Shown: positions 15,791 through 23,947 of the stretch, piece after piece
Layout: every line of letters begins with the position of its first letter
Position numbering within the stretch: position 1 is the stretch's first letter
From: Chloroflexota bacterium
GTDB lineage: Bacteria; Chloroflexota; Anaerolineae; UBA4142
Direction of reading: 5' to 3'
NCBI GenBank assembly: GCA_023381515.1
Contig: JAMCQI010000030.1
Span: 50,882 to 114,881, forward strand
DNA: 64,000 nucleotides
Position numbers and translations under genes: made by a program
The notes under the pieces: model-generated
What the model saw: the letters and a program-made list of their open reading frames with translations, nothing else
Told to the model about the DNA's origin: nothing
Databases searched by the model: none

Positions 15791-17743
15791 TTATTTGACC
15801 TCTCCTGTGTAACGATACCGTAGGGTTATTGGGAGAAGATGCATCCAGTATTTCCAGCTCATATAGTTCTCGGGTCCCAATTCCGCACCCCCCATTTCAC
15901 GCGCCAGCGACCGGAGCGCAAAATAGCCGGGCGAAAGGTGCCAGGGGATCTCGAACGGAACGCGGTAGGATTCCTGAATTGCCCGAACTTGACGAAGAAC
16001 ATCAGCCGTATTATCGTCGCCCGCGTTGATTTCTGTTAGCATAGCCAGATAGAGTGCGCCGATGTCCATCATCGGGTTGCCAGACTTTTTTGAATGCTCC
16101 CAGTGGATGGGGCGAATCGTGTCATTTGGGATAATGATGATGTTCGATGGCGCCAAGTCACCATGTTCGACGACCACGGGAACGGCACAAGTCGCAATCT
16201 CCTTCTGATATTGACGGTCGTATTCCTCGAGCAGCGCCTCAAGATCCCGGTCCTGCGCAAACTGTTTTGCTCGCTCCACTAGCTCATGCATTTCCGCCTG
16301 AGGCTGTTCCGTCGGCCAGAGACCTGATTGGTTCTTGGCCTGAAAGTCAGCCAGCCATCGCGCGGCCCGGCGAACTTCGCCAAGCACGTTGGGACGGAGA
16401 GGATGTCCACCCGGCAGATCAAGCGTCTCGACCGCGAGTGCTCTCGTACCTTCCTGGCTGATGGGCCGGAGTTGGGCAATTCTCCCTACCCCATGTCCAT
16501 TCAGAAACCAGTAAGTTGTATTAAGATTCGCCCTCGTTTCTAGTGTGGTACGAAGAAAACTGCCCTGCGGTGGGGTGCGTGCAATTTGTTCCTCCAGACC
16601 ATCTATGGAATCTTCCTTGCTGGCGACGATTAGGAGATCGGTTGAGAAGAGTTGGACCAAAAAGCCCAAGATGCTCTTGGGGAGGCGAGCAATCCATCGA
16701 TCCAAGGTTTGGTCAGGACCACTGGCCTGACTCGCGAAATACTCCAGATACAACTTTAGACTATTGCCATCCAGCGTCCCGCTGACCCAGGGGTAGTTGT
16801 AATCCGCGCGCGTCCAGTGGATGCGGGGCCGAGCAAAGCCGGCTTGTCGGAGGAGTTTCCGATATCCAGGAATTGAATGGGTGAGGGTCCGGTAGCTAGC
16901 CCCCATGTCGGAGAAGGAAAAATCCTCGCCGCCCTCGGAAACTTGCTGCCCAAACAACTTCATCACCCCATTGGCCATCCAGCGCGGCATCAGGCTGGTA
17001 AAGCGCAGACCGCTGTGGTCGCGTCCGCCGAGTAGATACTGCGCGCCAAAGCGGTTTTCGATGCCAATGTAGAGTCTGCCGCCGGGTTTGAGCACCCGGT
17101 ACACTTCGCTCAAGAATTGGTTCTGCAGCTGCTGTGGATCGGCCATCCGGTCACTCAGGCCGACCCACTCTAGCACTCCGTTGACGACTATCGTGTCCAT
17201 GGAGTCATCTGACAAGGGCAGCCGGAGGAGATTGCCTTTCAGGATGCGGATATTCGAAACCCGGTCTTGCCGCGCGCGGATGGCCTGGTAGCGCATCCGT
17301 TCATAAACGCCATCCATGCTATAGACGGTGTCGTAGAACTCGCTCAGTCCAAACGCAATCGGCCCCCAGCCGCTGCCCAAGTCCAGGGCGGCTTCTTTTC
17401 GTTCCGGATTGTAATAGTGGACCAGCCCCGCGATCCGTACTCGGTCGAACAGATAATAGGTCAGATCCCGGTTGCTGATACTTTCAACACAGCCGGAAAG
17501 CGCCTGGAACCATCCGGTCTGTTCTGCGCGCCGGTTGATCTCCTCCATTCTCTCTTGGCTGATTTCCCCCCAATAAAAGTGATCCTCAGGGGCAAAGTCC
17601 GTAATCCCATCGCGCACCTGGTACCGAAATCCACAATGTGGGCAGGATTTGTCTTCCCCAAGCTCGCCAGTGAGTGGGCTCCCAAGTTCTGCATCTTCGA
17701 CCGGCGTTCGGCACTTGGGACAGCATATTCTGATTTGGGTCAT
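15791..17743 (-). CDS. Methyltransferase - APH-like kinase fusion protein
   Basis: About 650 residues, last gene of the exopolysaccharide operon. Residues 1-55 are a zinc-ribbon-like segment (CCPKC...CPHC) resembling Trm112-like starts of methyltransferases. Residues about 115-260 are a class I SAM methyltransferase: [20 protein letters not shown] (motif I), then YSMDGV, and [17 protein letters not shown]. The C-terminal 220 residues carry an aminoglycoside-phosphotransferase signature, [16 protein letters not shown] (catalytic HxD...N) and MMDIGALYL. Start chosen at ATG 17743 with aaagg just before it; a longer in-frame start at 17791 lacks a ribosome site. Likely modifies a glycan or lipid carrier; substrate unknown. 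Confidence 0.85.
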   Translation of the reverse strand: MTQIRICCPKCRTPVEDAELGSPLTGELGEDKSCPHCGFRYQVRDGITDFAPEDHFYWGEISQERMEEINRRAEQTGWFQALSGCVESISNRDLTYYLFDRVRIAGLVHYYNPERKEAALDLGSGWGPIAFGLSEFYDTVYSMDGVYERMRYQAIRARQDRVSNIRILKGNLLRLPLSDDSMDTIVVNGVLEWVGLSDRMADPQQLQNQFLSEVYRVLKPGGRLYIGIENRFGAQYLLGGRDHSGLRFTSLMPRWMANGVMKLFGQQVSEGGEDFSFSDMGASYRTLTHSIPGYRKLLRQAGFARPRIHWTRADYNYPWVSGTLDGNSLKLYLEYFASQASGPDQTLDRWIARLPKSILGFLVQLFSTDLLIVASKEDSIDGLEEQIARTPPQGSFLRTTLETRANLNTTYWFLNGHGVGRIAQLRPISQEGTRALAVETLDLPGGHPLRPNVLGEVRRAARWLADFQAKNQSGLWPTEQPQAEMHELVERAKQFAQDRDLEALLEEYDRQYQKEIATCAVPVVVEHGDLAPSNIIIIPNDTIRPIHWEHSKKSGNPMMDIGALYLAMLTEINAGDDNTADVLRQVRAIQESYRVPFEIPWHLSPGYFALRSLAREMGGAELGPENYMSWKYWMHLLPITLRYRYTGEVK

Positions 17744-17810
17744 CCTTTTACCTTCGACCAAAGGATAGCATTTAGGTTGCCGTGTTTGCACAGCAATTGG
17801 CGAGCCAGCG

Positions 17811-17999
17811 TCATCCTAGTGCCAGTATCACGAGCAGCTGGTAAATCACCAGCCCAGCAAAAACGGTGAGCAGGAAAGTCGTGGCAAACCCCTGCCAGAA
17901 GGTCAGCCTTGGAGTCGGGTGCGTCTGTCCATGATTTGCCTGGTCTATTGCCTGCCAGCACAACAACCACAACAGAAGGAGGATGAAAATCGTGATCAC
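17811..17999 (-). CDS. Small membrane protein, 62 residues
   Basis: Two hydrophobic helices (about residues 2-19 and 38-61) separated by a short polar loop HGQTHPTPRLTFWQG. No family recognised. It starts with GTG whose last bases overlap the stop of the preceding gene (GTGA), so translation is coupled to the 189-residue protein. It may be a small partner of the membrane proteins upstream in the same operon. Confidence 0.7.
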   Translation of the reverse strand: MITIFILLLLWLLCWQAIDQANHGQTHPTPRLTFWQGFATTFLLTVFAGLVIYQLLVILALG

Positions 18000-18565
18000 G
18001 GCCGGCCCTCCTGTTTTACCTCACGAGATTGTTTCTGCCCCGGTGGTCGGCTGTCTTCCAATTTCCGCTTTGTTTCAACTCGATTTTCGACCTGCGCCGG
18101 CGCGCTTGGGAGCGCCATCCGGTTCTCCCGTGCCGGTTCGTCTACCCGGGAAGGCAAGCTTTCTGAGGCGCGGGCAGGCAGAGGCTTGTATTGCGTTTCC
18201 GCATTCGGCGTGCGCCCAGCCGGGCTCCCCTCGCGCATACCCGCTAGGGCTCCAACTACGCTGATGCCAATGATCACTAACAGCCCGGTGACGTAAGACC
18301 AGGCGCCGGTATACAGGAGAAGCATGGCAACGACCGAATCGATCACGAGGCTCAGCGCGACCATCAACACCAGCTCGGTGAGGAAATCGCGCAGCCTCAA
18401 GAGGCCGACGAAAGCCAGCCCGGGACAGGTGACATAGAAAATGAGCACCACCGCGGGCCTGAAGAGCGGCAGTATGCCGGTAAAGACAATCAGTCCAGTC
18501 AGCAAGCTCAGGCCCAGATTCATCCAGCTGATCCAGCGCCACATGTCATTCGTCCGAGTTCTCAC
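17996..18565 (-). CDS. Membrane protein with a charged cytoplasmic tail
   Basis: 189 residues. Four hydrophobic helices occupy residues about 10-108; the remaining 80 residues are polar, rich in Pro, Arg and Glu (e.g. ASESLPSRVDEPARENRMA), probably disordered. GTG start overlapping the stop of the 625-residue membrane protein (GTGA). The same overlap type occurs at its own end with the 62-residue gene. Not recognised as a family; context suggests a part of a surface polysaccharide assembly complex. Confidence 0.75.
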   Translation of the reverse strand: MRTRTNDMWRWISWMNLGLSLLTGLIVFTGILPLFRPAVVLIFYVTCPGLAFVGLLRLRDFLTELVLMVALSLVIDSVVAMLLLYTGAWSYVTGLLVIIGISVVGALAGMREGSPAGRTPNAETQYKPLPARASESLPSRVDEPARENRMALPSAPAQVENRVETKRKLEDSRPPGQKQSREVKQEGRP

Positions 18566-20439
18566 GGTGTCCGATCCTTTAGGGTGATGATCACTGCGTC
18601 CTGGTTCTGGTACAGCGCAGTAAACTTGCCGGATTGGATCAAAGCCTTTTCGATGCGGCCGAGCGAGCCAGTGGGCATGGACCCCACCATATCCACGGCC
18701 GCCGATTGGCTGCGAGTGATAATCAGAAAAGCTCCCGTGTACCGGGTGTTGCTCATCCAGCTGTCTAGAGTTCGCACCGGGTCTTGCAGCACAGTCTTCC
18801 GGCTTTCAATCGGTTCTTGAGCAATATTCACATAGGTGTAGTCTTCGTAATTGTGAATCAGCGCCGGATAGTCTGCCGTTCCGGAGATAATTAAGGAACC
18901 GGGCGGTGCGGTGTTGAACAGATACACCGAGGCGGCAACCTCAGCCGGCGAGATATAGTTCTCTTTCTCTTTCCCGTAATAGGCAAACAAAAATCCTGTT
19001 AGCATGACCAGGCTGATGACTATAGCCGCAACCATATGCAGCCGAGAATCGCGGCTGGCGCCCGCCGGATAGAAAATCCCGCCAATCAGGAAGGCAAGGG
19101 ATGGAAGCGCGAAGAAATAAACGCGAAAGAGGATTTCACCCCCATACGAATTTGCCGCCAAGCTGGTAATAGGCGCGATGGCCAGCAGAATTGCGCTCAG
19201 ATCGACATGCCCGACGCGCACACGACGCAGGAACCCGATCCCGGCCAGTAGCATAGCGAGAAGCGTCAGGCCACGGCCCATCAGCGATACGATGATCTGT
19301 CCCTGGCTGGCGCTTGACAGGCTGATCAGGCTCTGTGAGAAATTTCCGCTCAGGTTGCCAAGCGCGGCTATCATGCTAGGCAAGTTCTGTGCCATAAAGG
19401 GTGTGGCGACGAACCATAGCCAGACATTCTCAAAGACGAACATCAGTAATGCAATGGACGTCATGTAGATTCGCTGGAACAATACGAGGAGGACGAGCGA
19501 GACAATCAAGACGAGCGGCGTGAGCTGGTGCGTGAAGGTAATCACGGCCATAGTCAGGATGACTGCCTCGATTAACAGAACCCTTTGCCGGGGATCGGCG
19601 ATTTTCCTGGGGACATCGCCGGCCGAACGCTGAAACAACCAGCTCGCCCAGCTTTCTAACCTTTTCAAACGCAGCCGTTTGAAAAGGCCGAACGAATCCG
19701 GCCCGACCCAGCTGCGGAACCAGGTCAGTAGGATGCCAATCGTGACGAGATAGAGAAAATACGCCATTGCCTGTGGTGCGAAATAGTCCTGGCCGACCCA
19801 GTTCAAGATGACGAAAAACCACGCCCCAAGCCAGATCAACCGCCGGTCGATGGTAAAGCTGCGGTAGAGGATCGCCAGCCCGCCCAGGAAGAACAAATTG
19901 TTATAGATTTGCGACCAGCGGGCATAACTCAGTGCGCTACTCAGACCCGCGGTCTCCGTGAACAGCGCGTTCACGGCAAAAAAACCCGGCCAGTTGTGGT
20001 AGGCGTTCAGAAAGGCAATATAAGGATCCACGCTGCCATGGCGCATGATGTAATCGATAATCCCCAAGTGTTTCCAGGACCAGGAATAGCGCATCGTGTC
20101 CGGGCCGTATAGGATGATCGGCGTGCCGTGCAGGATAAAGATCATCAGAAGCAGGTGCAGGCCAAGCATCAGGGGGGAACTGTGGAATTCAAATTCAGCC
20201 AAGAAGAAGCTGATCGTCACGACCGCCAACGCGAGATAAAAAGTGACAGGCAGAACGGCCAAGAGGCCGATATCCGTCATGCCGCGTAGGTTCACGTTTG
20301 GCAGGGAAATGGCCCAGAGCCAAGCCCCCAGGGACAGCGTAATCAACGGTATCGCTTGGACGGCTCGCTCCTGGATGAGCCAAGCCGGGCGAGTCGAGCT
20401 ACCCTTTAGGTTCTTTTCGAGTGGCAACTGCCTTTCCAA
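18562..20439 (-). CDS. Large polytopic membrane protein, possible polysaccharide polymerase or glycosyltransferase
   Basis: 625 residues with about 12-14 hydrophobic helices up to residue 490, then a soluble C-terminal domain of about 130 residues (LFNTAPPGSLIISGTADYPA ... TGAFLIITRSQSAAVDMVG). A loop after helix 4 (HGTPIILYGPDTMRYSWSWK) is followed by HGSVDPYIAFLNAYHNWPGF, a layout like GT-C-fold or Wzy-type membrane enzymes that hold the active site in an external loop. No defined family signature is certain. No other polymerase candidate exists in the operon, so this is the best one by position. 53 bp downstream of the kinase gene. Confidence 0.75.
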   Translation of the reverse strand: MERQLPLEKNLKGSSTRPAWLIQERAVQAIPLITLSLGAWLWAISLPNVNLRGMTDIGLLAVLPVTFYLALAVVTISFFLAEFEFHSSPLMLGLHLLLMIFILHGTPIILYGPDTMRYSWSWKHLGIIDYIMRHGSVDPYIAFLNAYHNWPGFFAVNALFTETAGLSSALSYARWSQIYNNLFFLGGLAILYRSFTIDRRLIWLGAWFFVILNWVGQDYFAPQAMAYFLYLVTIGILLTWFRSWVGPDSFGLFKRLRLKRLESWASWLFQRSAGDVPRKIADPRQRVLLIEAVILTMAVITFTHQLTPLVLIVSLVLLVLFQRIYMTSIALLMFVFENVWLWFVATPFMAQNLPSMIAALGNLSGNFSQSLISLSSASQGQIIVSLMGRGLTLLAMLLAGIGFLRRVRVGHVDLSAILLAIAPITSLAANSYGGEILFRVYFFALPSLAFLIGGIFYPAGASRDSRLHMVAAIVISLVMLTGFLFAYYGKEKENYISPAEVAASVYLFNTAPPGSLIISGTADYPALIHNYEDYTYVNIAQEPIESRKTVLQDPVRTLDSWMSNTRYTGAFLIITRSQSAAVDMVGSMPTGSLGRIEKALIQSGKFTALYQNQDAVIITLKDRTP

Positions 20440-20492
20440 AATAAGATGTCCCTCCTGATAAACGACCGTGCCCTGCTATAGGTTGGCAGGAT

Positions 20493-21647
20493 TCAAAGGG
20501 CTGCCAGCACCCCTTTCACGTTTTGGTTGATCCAAAGCCAGTTGTGTGCATAGTGTGGAGATTTGGATAGATTCGAAGCGACGTGTCGCAGCCAGGCCAA
20601 GAGCAGTAGTGAGCGCATGTCCAGCGTCTGGCTCGAAAACATTTTTTGTTCGCTCTCGAGTAGGCCGATTTCTTCTTCTGTCCAGTCGCCCCGGTCCAAA
20701 AGCCGCCTTATGATGTCTCCCAACTCGCGCCTTTGCATGTACATTCGGGTTGACAGCAGCATATGAACAAGGTCAAGAAAAGGCAGATCCGCCGGCGAAG
20801 CGAGTCCCCAATCTACCACGCCCGTAACCACCTTACCATCGGGTGATACCAGTAAATTGCCTGGGCCAAAATCTCCGTGAATCCACCCAACCGGGACTTT
20901 TTGACCGGCGACTGACCGGTGAAGCTCACCCGCCAGCCCTTCCAGCTTTTCGGTATAGCGGTCCTGTTCCGTCCCGTGCATCAGACTTGGGCGTATGATC
21001 TCGACCCTGCGGTCAATCCATTGATTGAGCAGTCCAGCGTCCACGGGCCTGATAGTGGCAGTGCGCGTGTGTAGTTCCCCGATGGTTTCGGCAGCAGCGG
21101 CCAGCATGCGGGATCGGGCACCCGGATGCCGGAGCACCATGCGCGCGTCGACACCCGGCACCAAAATCTCGATCACATAGTATTGATGACCGACTTGTCC
21201 TTCCCTACACACGTCCGGCAGCAGGGCGCTCCAGTTGTGCAGGCGTGCGTCTGCCCGCAGCGCAGCAAGCACGCGCGATTGGTTTTTGAGGTCAGCCGCC
21301 GCCGTTTCCGAGTTCGCCAGCTTCAGCAGCGCTTCCGGGGGGCGTCCCGCCTGACCCAGGGTGACCACCGTCACATGCGTCACGGTTGAGAGCACTTTCT
21401 GGCCCTGCCACCCCTTTTCCCACGCATGACCAGCGACCTCTGAAGCAATGTCGGCGAGAATCCGATTTGCGCGGGCTACCTGGTGGTCCCGCTCCCAGAT
21501 GAAGCGAAGTCGCTGGCCCGCGGCGAACAGGCGCATGGGAATACGCAGATCCAAGTTCGTCAGCATGGCCCGCGGCACCCTGCCAAGACTCTGCACTCTG
21601 GCAACCGACTTGAGGGTCGGGTGTCGGCGGCTAAAAGTAAAGCGCAT
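20493..21647 (-). CDS. APH/choline-kinase-family phosphotransferase
   Basis: About 384 residues. The C-terminal lobe has the complete phosphotransferase signature GWIHGDFGPGNLLVSPDG (HGDxxxxN, catalytic Asp) and GVVDWGLASPADLPFLDLVH (metal-binding D in the VVDW strand). The N-lobe shows ALLKLANSE, the ATP-lysine strand. ATG 21647 is chosen because ggag lies 8 bases before it and it overlaps the GH16 gene by 17 bp, as elsewhere in this operon; the longer frame to 21800 would run deep into the GH16 gene. Likely phosphorylates a sugar, amino alcohol or lipid intermediate of the surface glycan rather than an antibiotic, given the operon. Confidence 0.88.
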   Translation of the reverse strand: MRFTFSRRHPTLKSVARVQSLGRVPRAMLTNLDLRIPMRLFAAGQRLRFIWERDHQVARANRILADIASEVAGHAWEKGWQGQKVLSTVTHVTVVTLGQAGRPPEALLKLANSETAAADLKNQSRVLAALRADARLHNWSALLPDVCREGQVGHQYYVIEILVPGVDARMVLRHPGARSRMLAAAAETIGELHTRTATIRPVDAGLLNQWIDRRVEIIRPSLMHGTEQDRYTEKLEGLAGELHRSVAGQKVPVGWIHGDFGPGNLLVSPDGKVVTGVVDWGLASPADLPFLDLVHMLLSTRMYMQRRELGDIIRRLLDRGDWTEEEIGLLESEQKMFSSQTLDMRSLLLLAWLRHVASNLSKSPHYAHNWLWINQNVKGVLAAL

Positions 21648-22659
21648 TCCGGATACTCCGGGGCAGGGGGGAAGAATCCATACCGCTGCCAGAATATGTA
21701 ACGATCTCTCGTGGGTCACAGGACGGGAAAGAGTTTTGGTCGGGTTGCATCGCGTCGGTATGCGTATCGTCGGTCGGACTCTGTGCCACATCGCCGCCAC
21801 TCTTCCAGACCCGCACGTAATCGATTATGAATGTGCTAGGGAAAGGCGTGTTGGCATCCGGACTACCTGGCCAGTCGCCGCCGACGGCAAGGTCTATAAT
21901 CAGGTACATGGGTTTGGACGGGATCAAATCCGTCTGTGTAAATTCCCTCCTTTTTATGCCATCGACGAACCACGTAATCCGGCCGGGTTCCCAATCCAGA
22001 GCGAAAACGTGCCAGCCGCCCGCGAGTTCGGTGGGCGAAATCCATTGTCCCTCGCTCGCCTCCTCCTTTCCGATGCTATTCCGGTAATGAAAATTCATAT
22101 GCACCGTCCGCGGGTCGCTCCCCAGCATTTCCATCACGTCAATCTCTGGATTTGATTGTTGGTCGGCAGGTAGCATCCAGATCGCCGGAAGTAACCCTTG
22201 TCCCTTGGGGACCCAAGCCCGGACTTTCACAAACCCGTACTCGAAGGCAAAGAGAGGAGGAGATTTCGTATTGCCACTCCTCGCCCCGGTACTCACCATT
22301 CCAGACGTGTACGGGTAGGCGTTGCCATCCGATCCTATCACTGTCTGCCGCTGCGCGGTCAGTTGCAGTGCGCCATCGCGGAGAGATACGTTCGCGGGCG
22401 TGTACCACTCGAGCTCATGATTGCTCTGGATAGTACAACCCTCGTTGCCCCACCAATAGCAGGTCGTCCATTTATTCCGGTCGAGCGCCTGACCGTCGAA
22501 ATTCTCATTAAAGACCAAGTCCCACTGGTTTTTGCCCCCGTAGGGCTGCGGCCCTCTAGGCTGCGACTCGGCTTCTGAATCGGCCGCAAGCCACAGCAAG
22601 ACCAAGAACGGCAGGACGACAACCCAAATAGGAATGCTCTTTTTGCTATTTTTTCCCAA
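21631..22659 (-). CDS. Glycoside hydrolase family 16 (secreted or membrane-anchored)
   Basis: 342 residues. An N-terminal signal or anchor (IPIWVVVLPFLVLLWLAADS) is followed by a GH16 beta-jelly-roll: WDLVFNENFDGQALDRNKW, then the catalytic motif NPEIDVMEMLGSDP (E-I-D-x-x-E with nucleophile and acid/base), then GWHVFALDWEPGRITWFVDG. GH16 enzymes cleave beta-1,3 or beta-1,3/1,4 glucans and galactans. In a biosynthetic operon such an enzyme usually trims or releases the nascent polymer. TTG start, overlapping the flippase stop by 14 bp, with aagga just ahead. The C-terminal 45 residues after VDYVRVWK are a polar tail. Confidence 0.92.
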   Translation of the reverse strand: MGKNSKKSIPIWVVVLPFLVLLWLAADSEAESQPRGPQPYGGKNQWDLVFNENFDGQALDRNKWTTCYWWGNEGCTIQSNHELEWYTPANVSLRDGALQLTAQRQTVIGSDGNAYPYTSGMVSTGARSGNTKSPPLFAFEYGFVKVRAWVPKGQGLLPAIWMLPADQQSNPEIDVMEMLGSDPRTVHMNFHYRNSIGKEEASEGQWISPTELAGGWHVFALDWEPGRITWFVDGIKRREFTQTDLIPSKPMYLIIDLAVGGDWPGSPDANTPFPSTFIIDYVRVWKSGGDVAQSPTDDTHTDAMQPDQNSFPSCDPREIVTYSGSGMDSSPLPRSIRNALYF

Positions 22660-23947
22660 GTTCCTTCACAATCTCTGTGGTCAGAATAGCACCCGCCACT
22701 ACCACCTCGCCTACCAGCCAGGCGATGCCGGCCCCTTCGATCCCATAACGCGGAAGCAGGACAGTGCTCATAGACAATACCAAAATGCACAGTGCTCCCA
22801 GAGTGACGATCAACCGGCCTATGCGGCGTTGTACGCGACAAATGCTGACGAAAAGTGACGTCACAATATTGGGGATGGCGGCCAGCGCGAGCAGGCGGAG
22901 CAGCCCAGACCCTTCCGTTGCGTAATCCTGGCCAAAGATTTGCAGGATGAGCGGCGCGCCAACCTCAATGACGAGCACCGCGGAGCCCACCATCAGCGCG
23001 AGTTGCAGGCCCACCCGCCGGCTGTATTCCCTCAGTTTGCTCTGGTTAGTAGATGCCTCGACGATGAGCGAAGAGCCCATGTTTGAACTGATCAGGAACA
23101 ACATATAGGCAATCTGCCAAGCCAGGAAAAAGTATGCATTCGCTTGCGCGCTCACCAATTGCGTAACCATTACCGGCAGCAGAGTAGTAGAAGCCAACCA
23201 GAACAGCGCGCCCAGGAAATCGCCACCCGAGTACCGAATGATGTGTTTGGCTTGAAAGTCCGCCGAGAGGTCCCCAGAAGCCTTTGCTTGTGTGGGCGCG
23301 AGATGCCCGAATATAAAATAGTTGGTTGGCAGCAAGGTGATCGCCAGACCGAACAGCCACGAGAAAAAGAGCCCGAGCTGTGGAATTGAGAGTGACCACA
23401 GGATCATCAAAACGATCTTCGCCAAGGCAAAGACGGCATTTTCGACCGGTACCCACGTCGCGTACCGCAGTCCGGTCAGCGCACTGTCTTGCAGAACGAA
23501 AATCGTCCAACCCATCGTCGCCAGCACAAATGTAACCGCCAACGCCTTGTTCTCGAAAAGGAAACTGAGCGCAGGCGTAAAGATCCGGATATTCCTCAAG
23601 TACACCAGGCTGATCAGAATGGCGACGAGCAGAGCCACGAGATAGGTGATGGCGATAAAACGCGCGGCCGACCTGCCCGCGTTAGGGATAAAACGGATAT
23701 GGGACGTTATCAGGTTTAATTGAGCGAGCCCGCCCAAAAACATCATCATCGAAATGATCGCTGAATTGATCCCTACCACTTCGGCGGAGTAAAAGTGGGT
23801 TGCCAGAATCCAGTAGGCGACTCCAATCACCGATGTGACTGCCGAGCTGGCGGCGAGCGCGTAACCATTGCGGAACAGCGGTGCCCGCAAGTGCTCAACC
23901 ACGCGTTCCTGGTATTCCGAGATTCGATGAGAAATGGACAAGCTCAT
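22646..23947 (-). CDS. Wzx-type polysaccharide flippase
   Basis: About 433 residues, around 12-14 transmembrane helices, of the MATE/MOP-superfamily polysaccharide transporter fold. It begins MSLSISHRISEYQERVVEHL and has the early motif FRNGYALAASSAVTSVIGVA, usual for O-antigen/lipid-linked oligosaccharide flippases. Start chosen at ATG 23947, which overlaps the stop of the 979-residue gene as ATGA; a longer in-frame start at 24058 would lie inside that gene. It would move lipid-linked glycan units to the outer face of the membrane. Confidence 0.88.
   Translation of the reverse strand: MSLSISHRISEYQERVVEHLRAPLFRNGYALAASSAVTSVIGVAYWILATHFYSAEVVGINSAIISMMMFLGGLAQLNLITSHIRFIPNAGRSAARFIAITYLVALLVAILISLVYLRNIRIFTPALSFLFENKALAVTFVLATMGWTIFVLQDSALTGLRYATWVPVENAVFALAKIVLMILWSLSIPQLGLFFSWLFGLAITLLPTNYFIFGHLAPTQAKASGDLSADFQAKHIIRYSGGDFLGALFWLASTTLLPVMVTQLVSAQANAYFFLAWQIAYMLFLISSNMGSSLIVEASTNQSKLREYSRRVGLQLALMVGSAVLVIEVGAPLILQIFGQDYATEGSGLLRLLALAAIPNIVTSLFVSICRVQRRIGRLIVTLGALCILVLSMSTVLLPRYGIEGAGIAWLVGEVVVAGAILTTEIVKELGKK

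Noticed and set aside
20493..21800. Longer N-terminus for the APH-like kinase
   Set aside because: The extra 51 residues would lie inside the GH16 gene and have no homology; ATG 21647 has a ribosome site.
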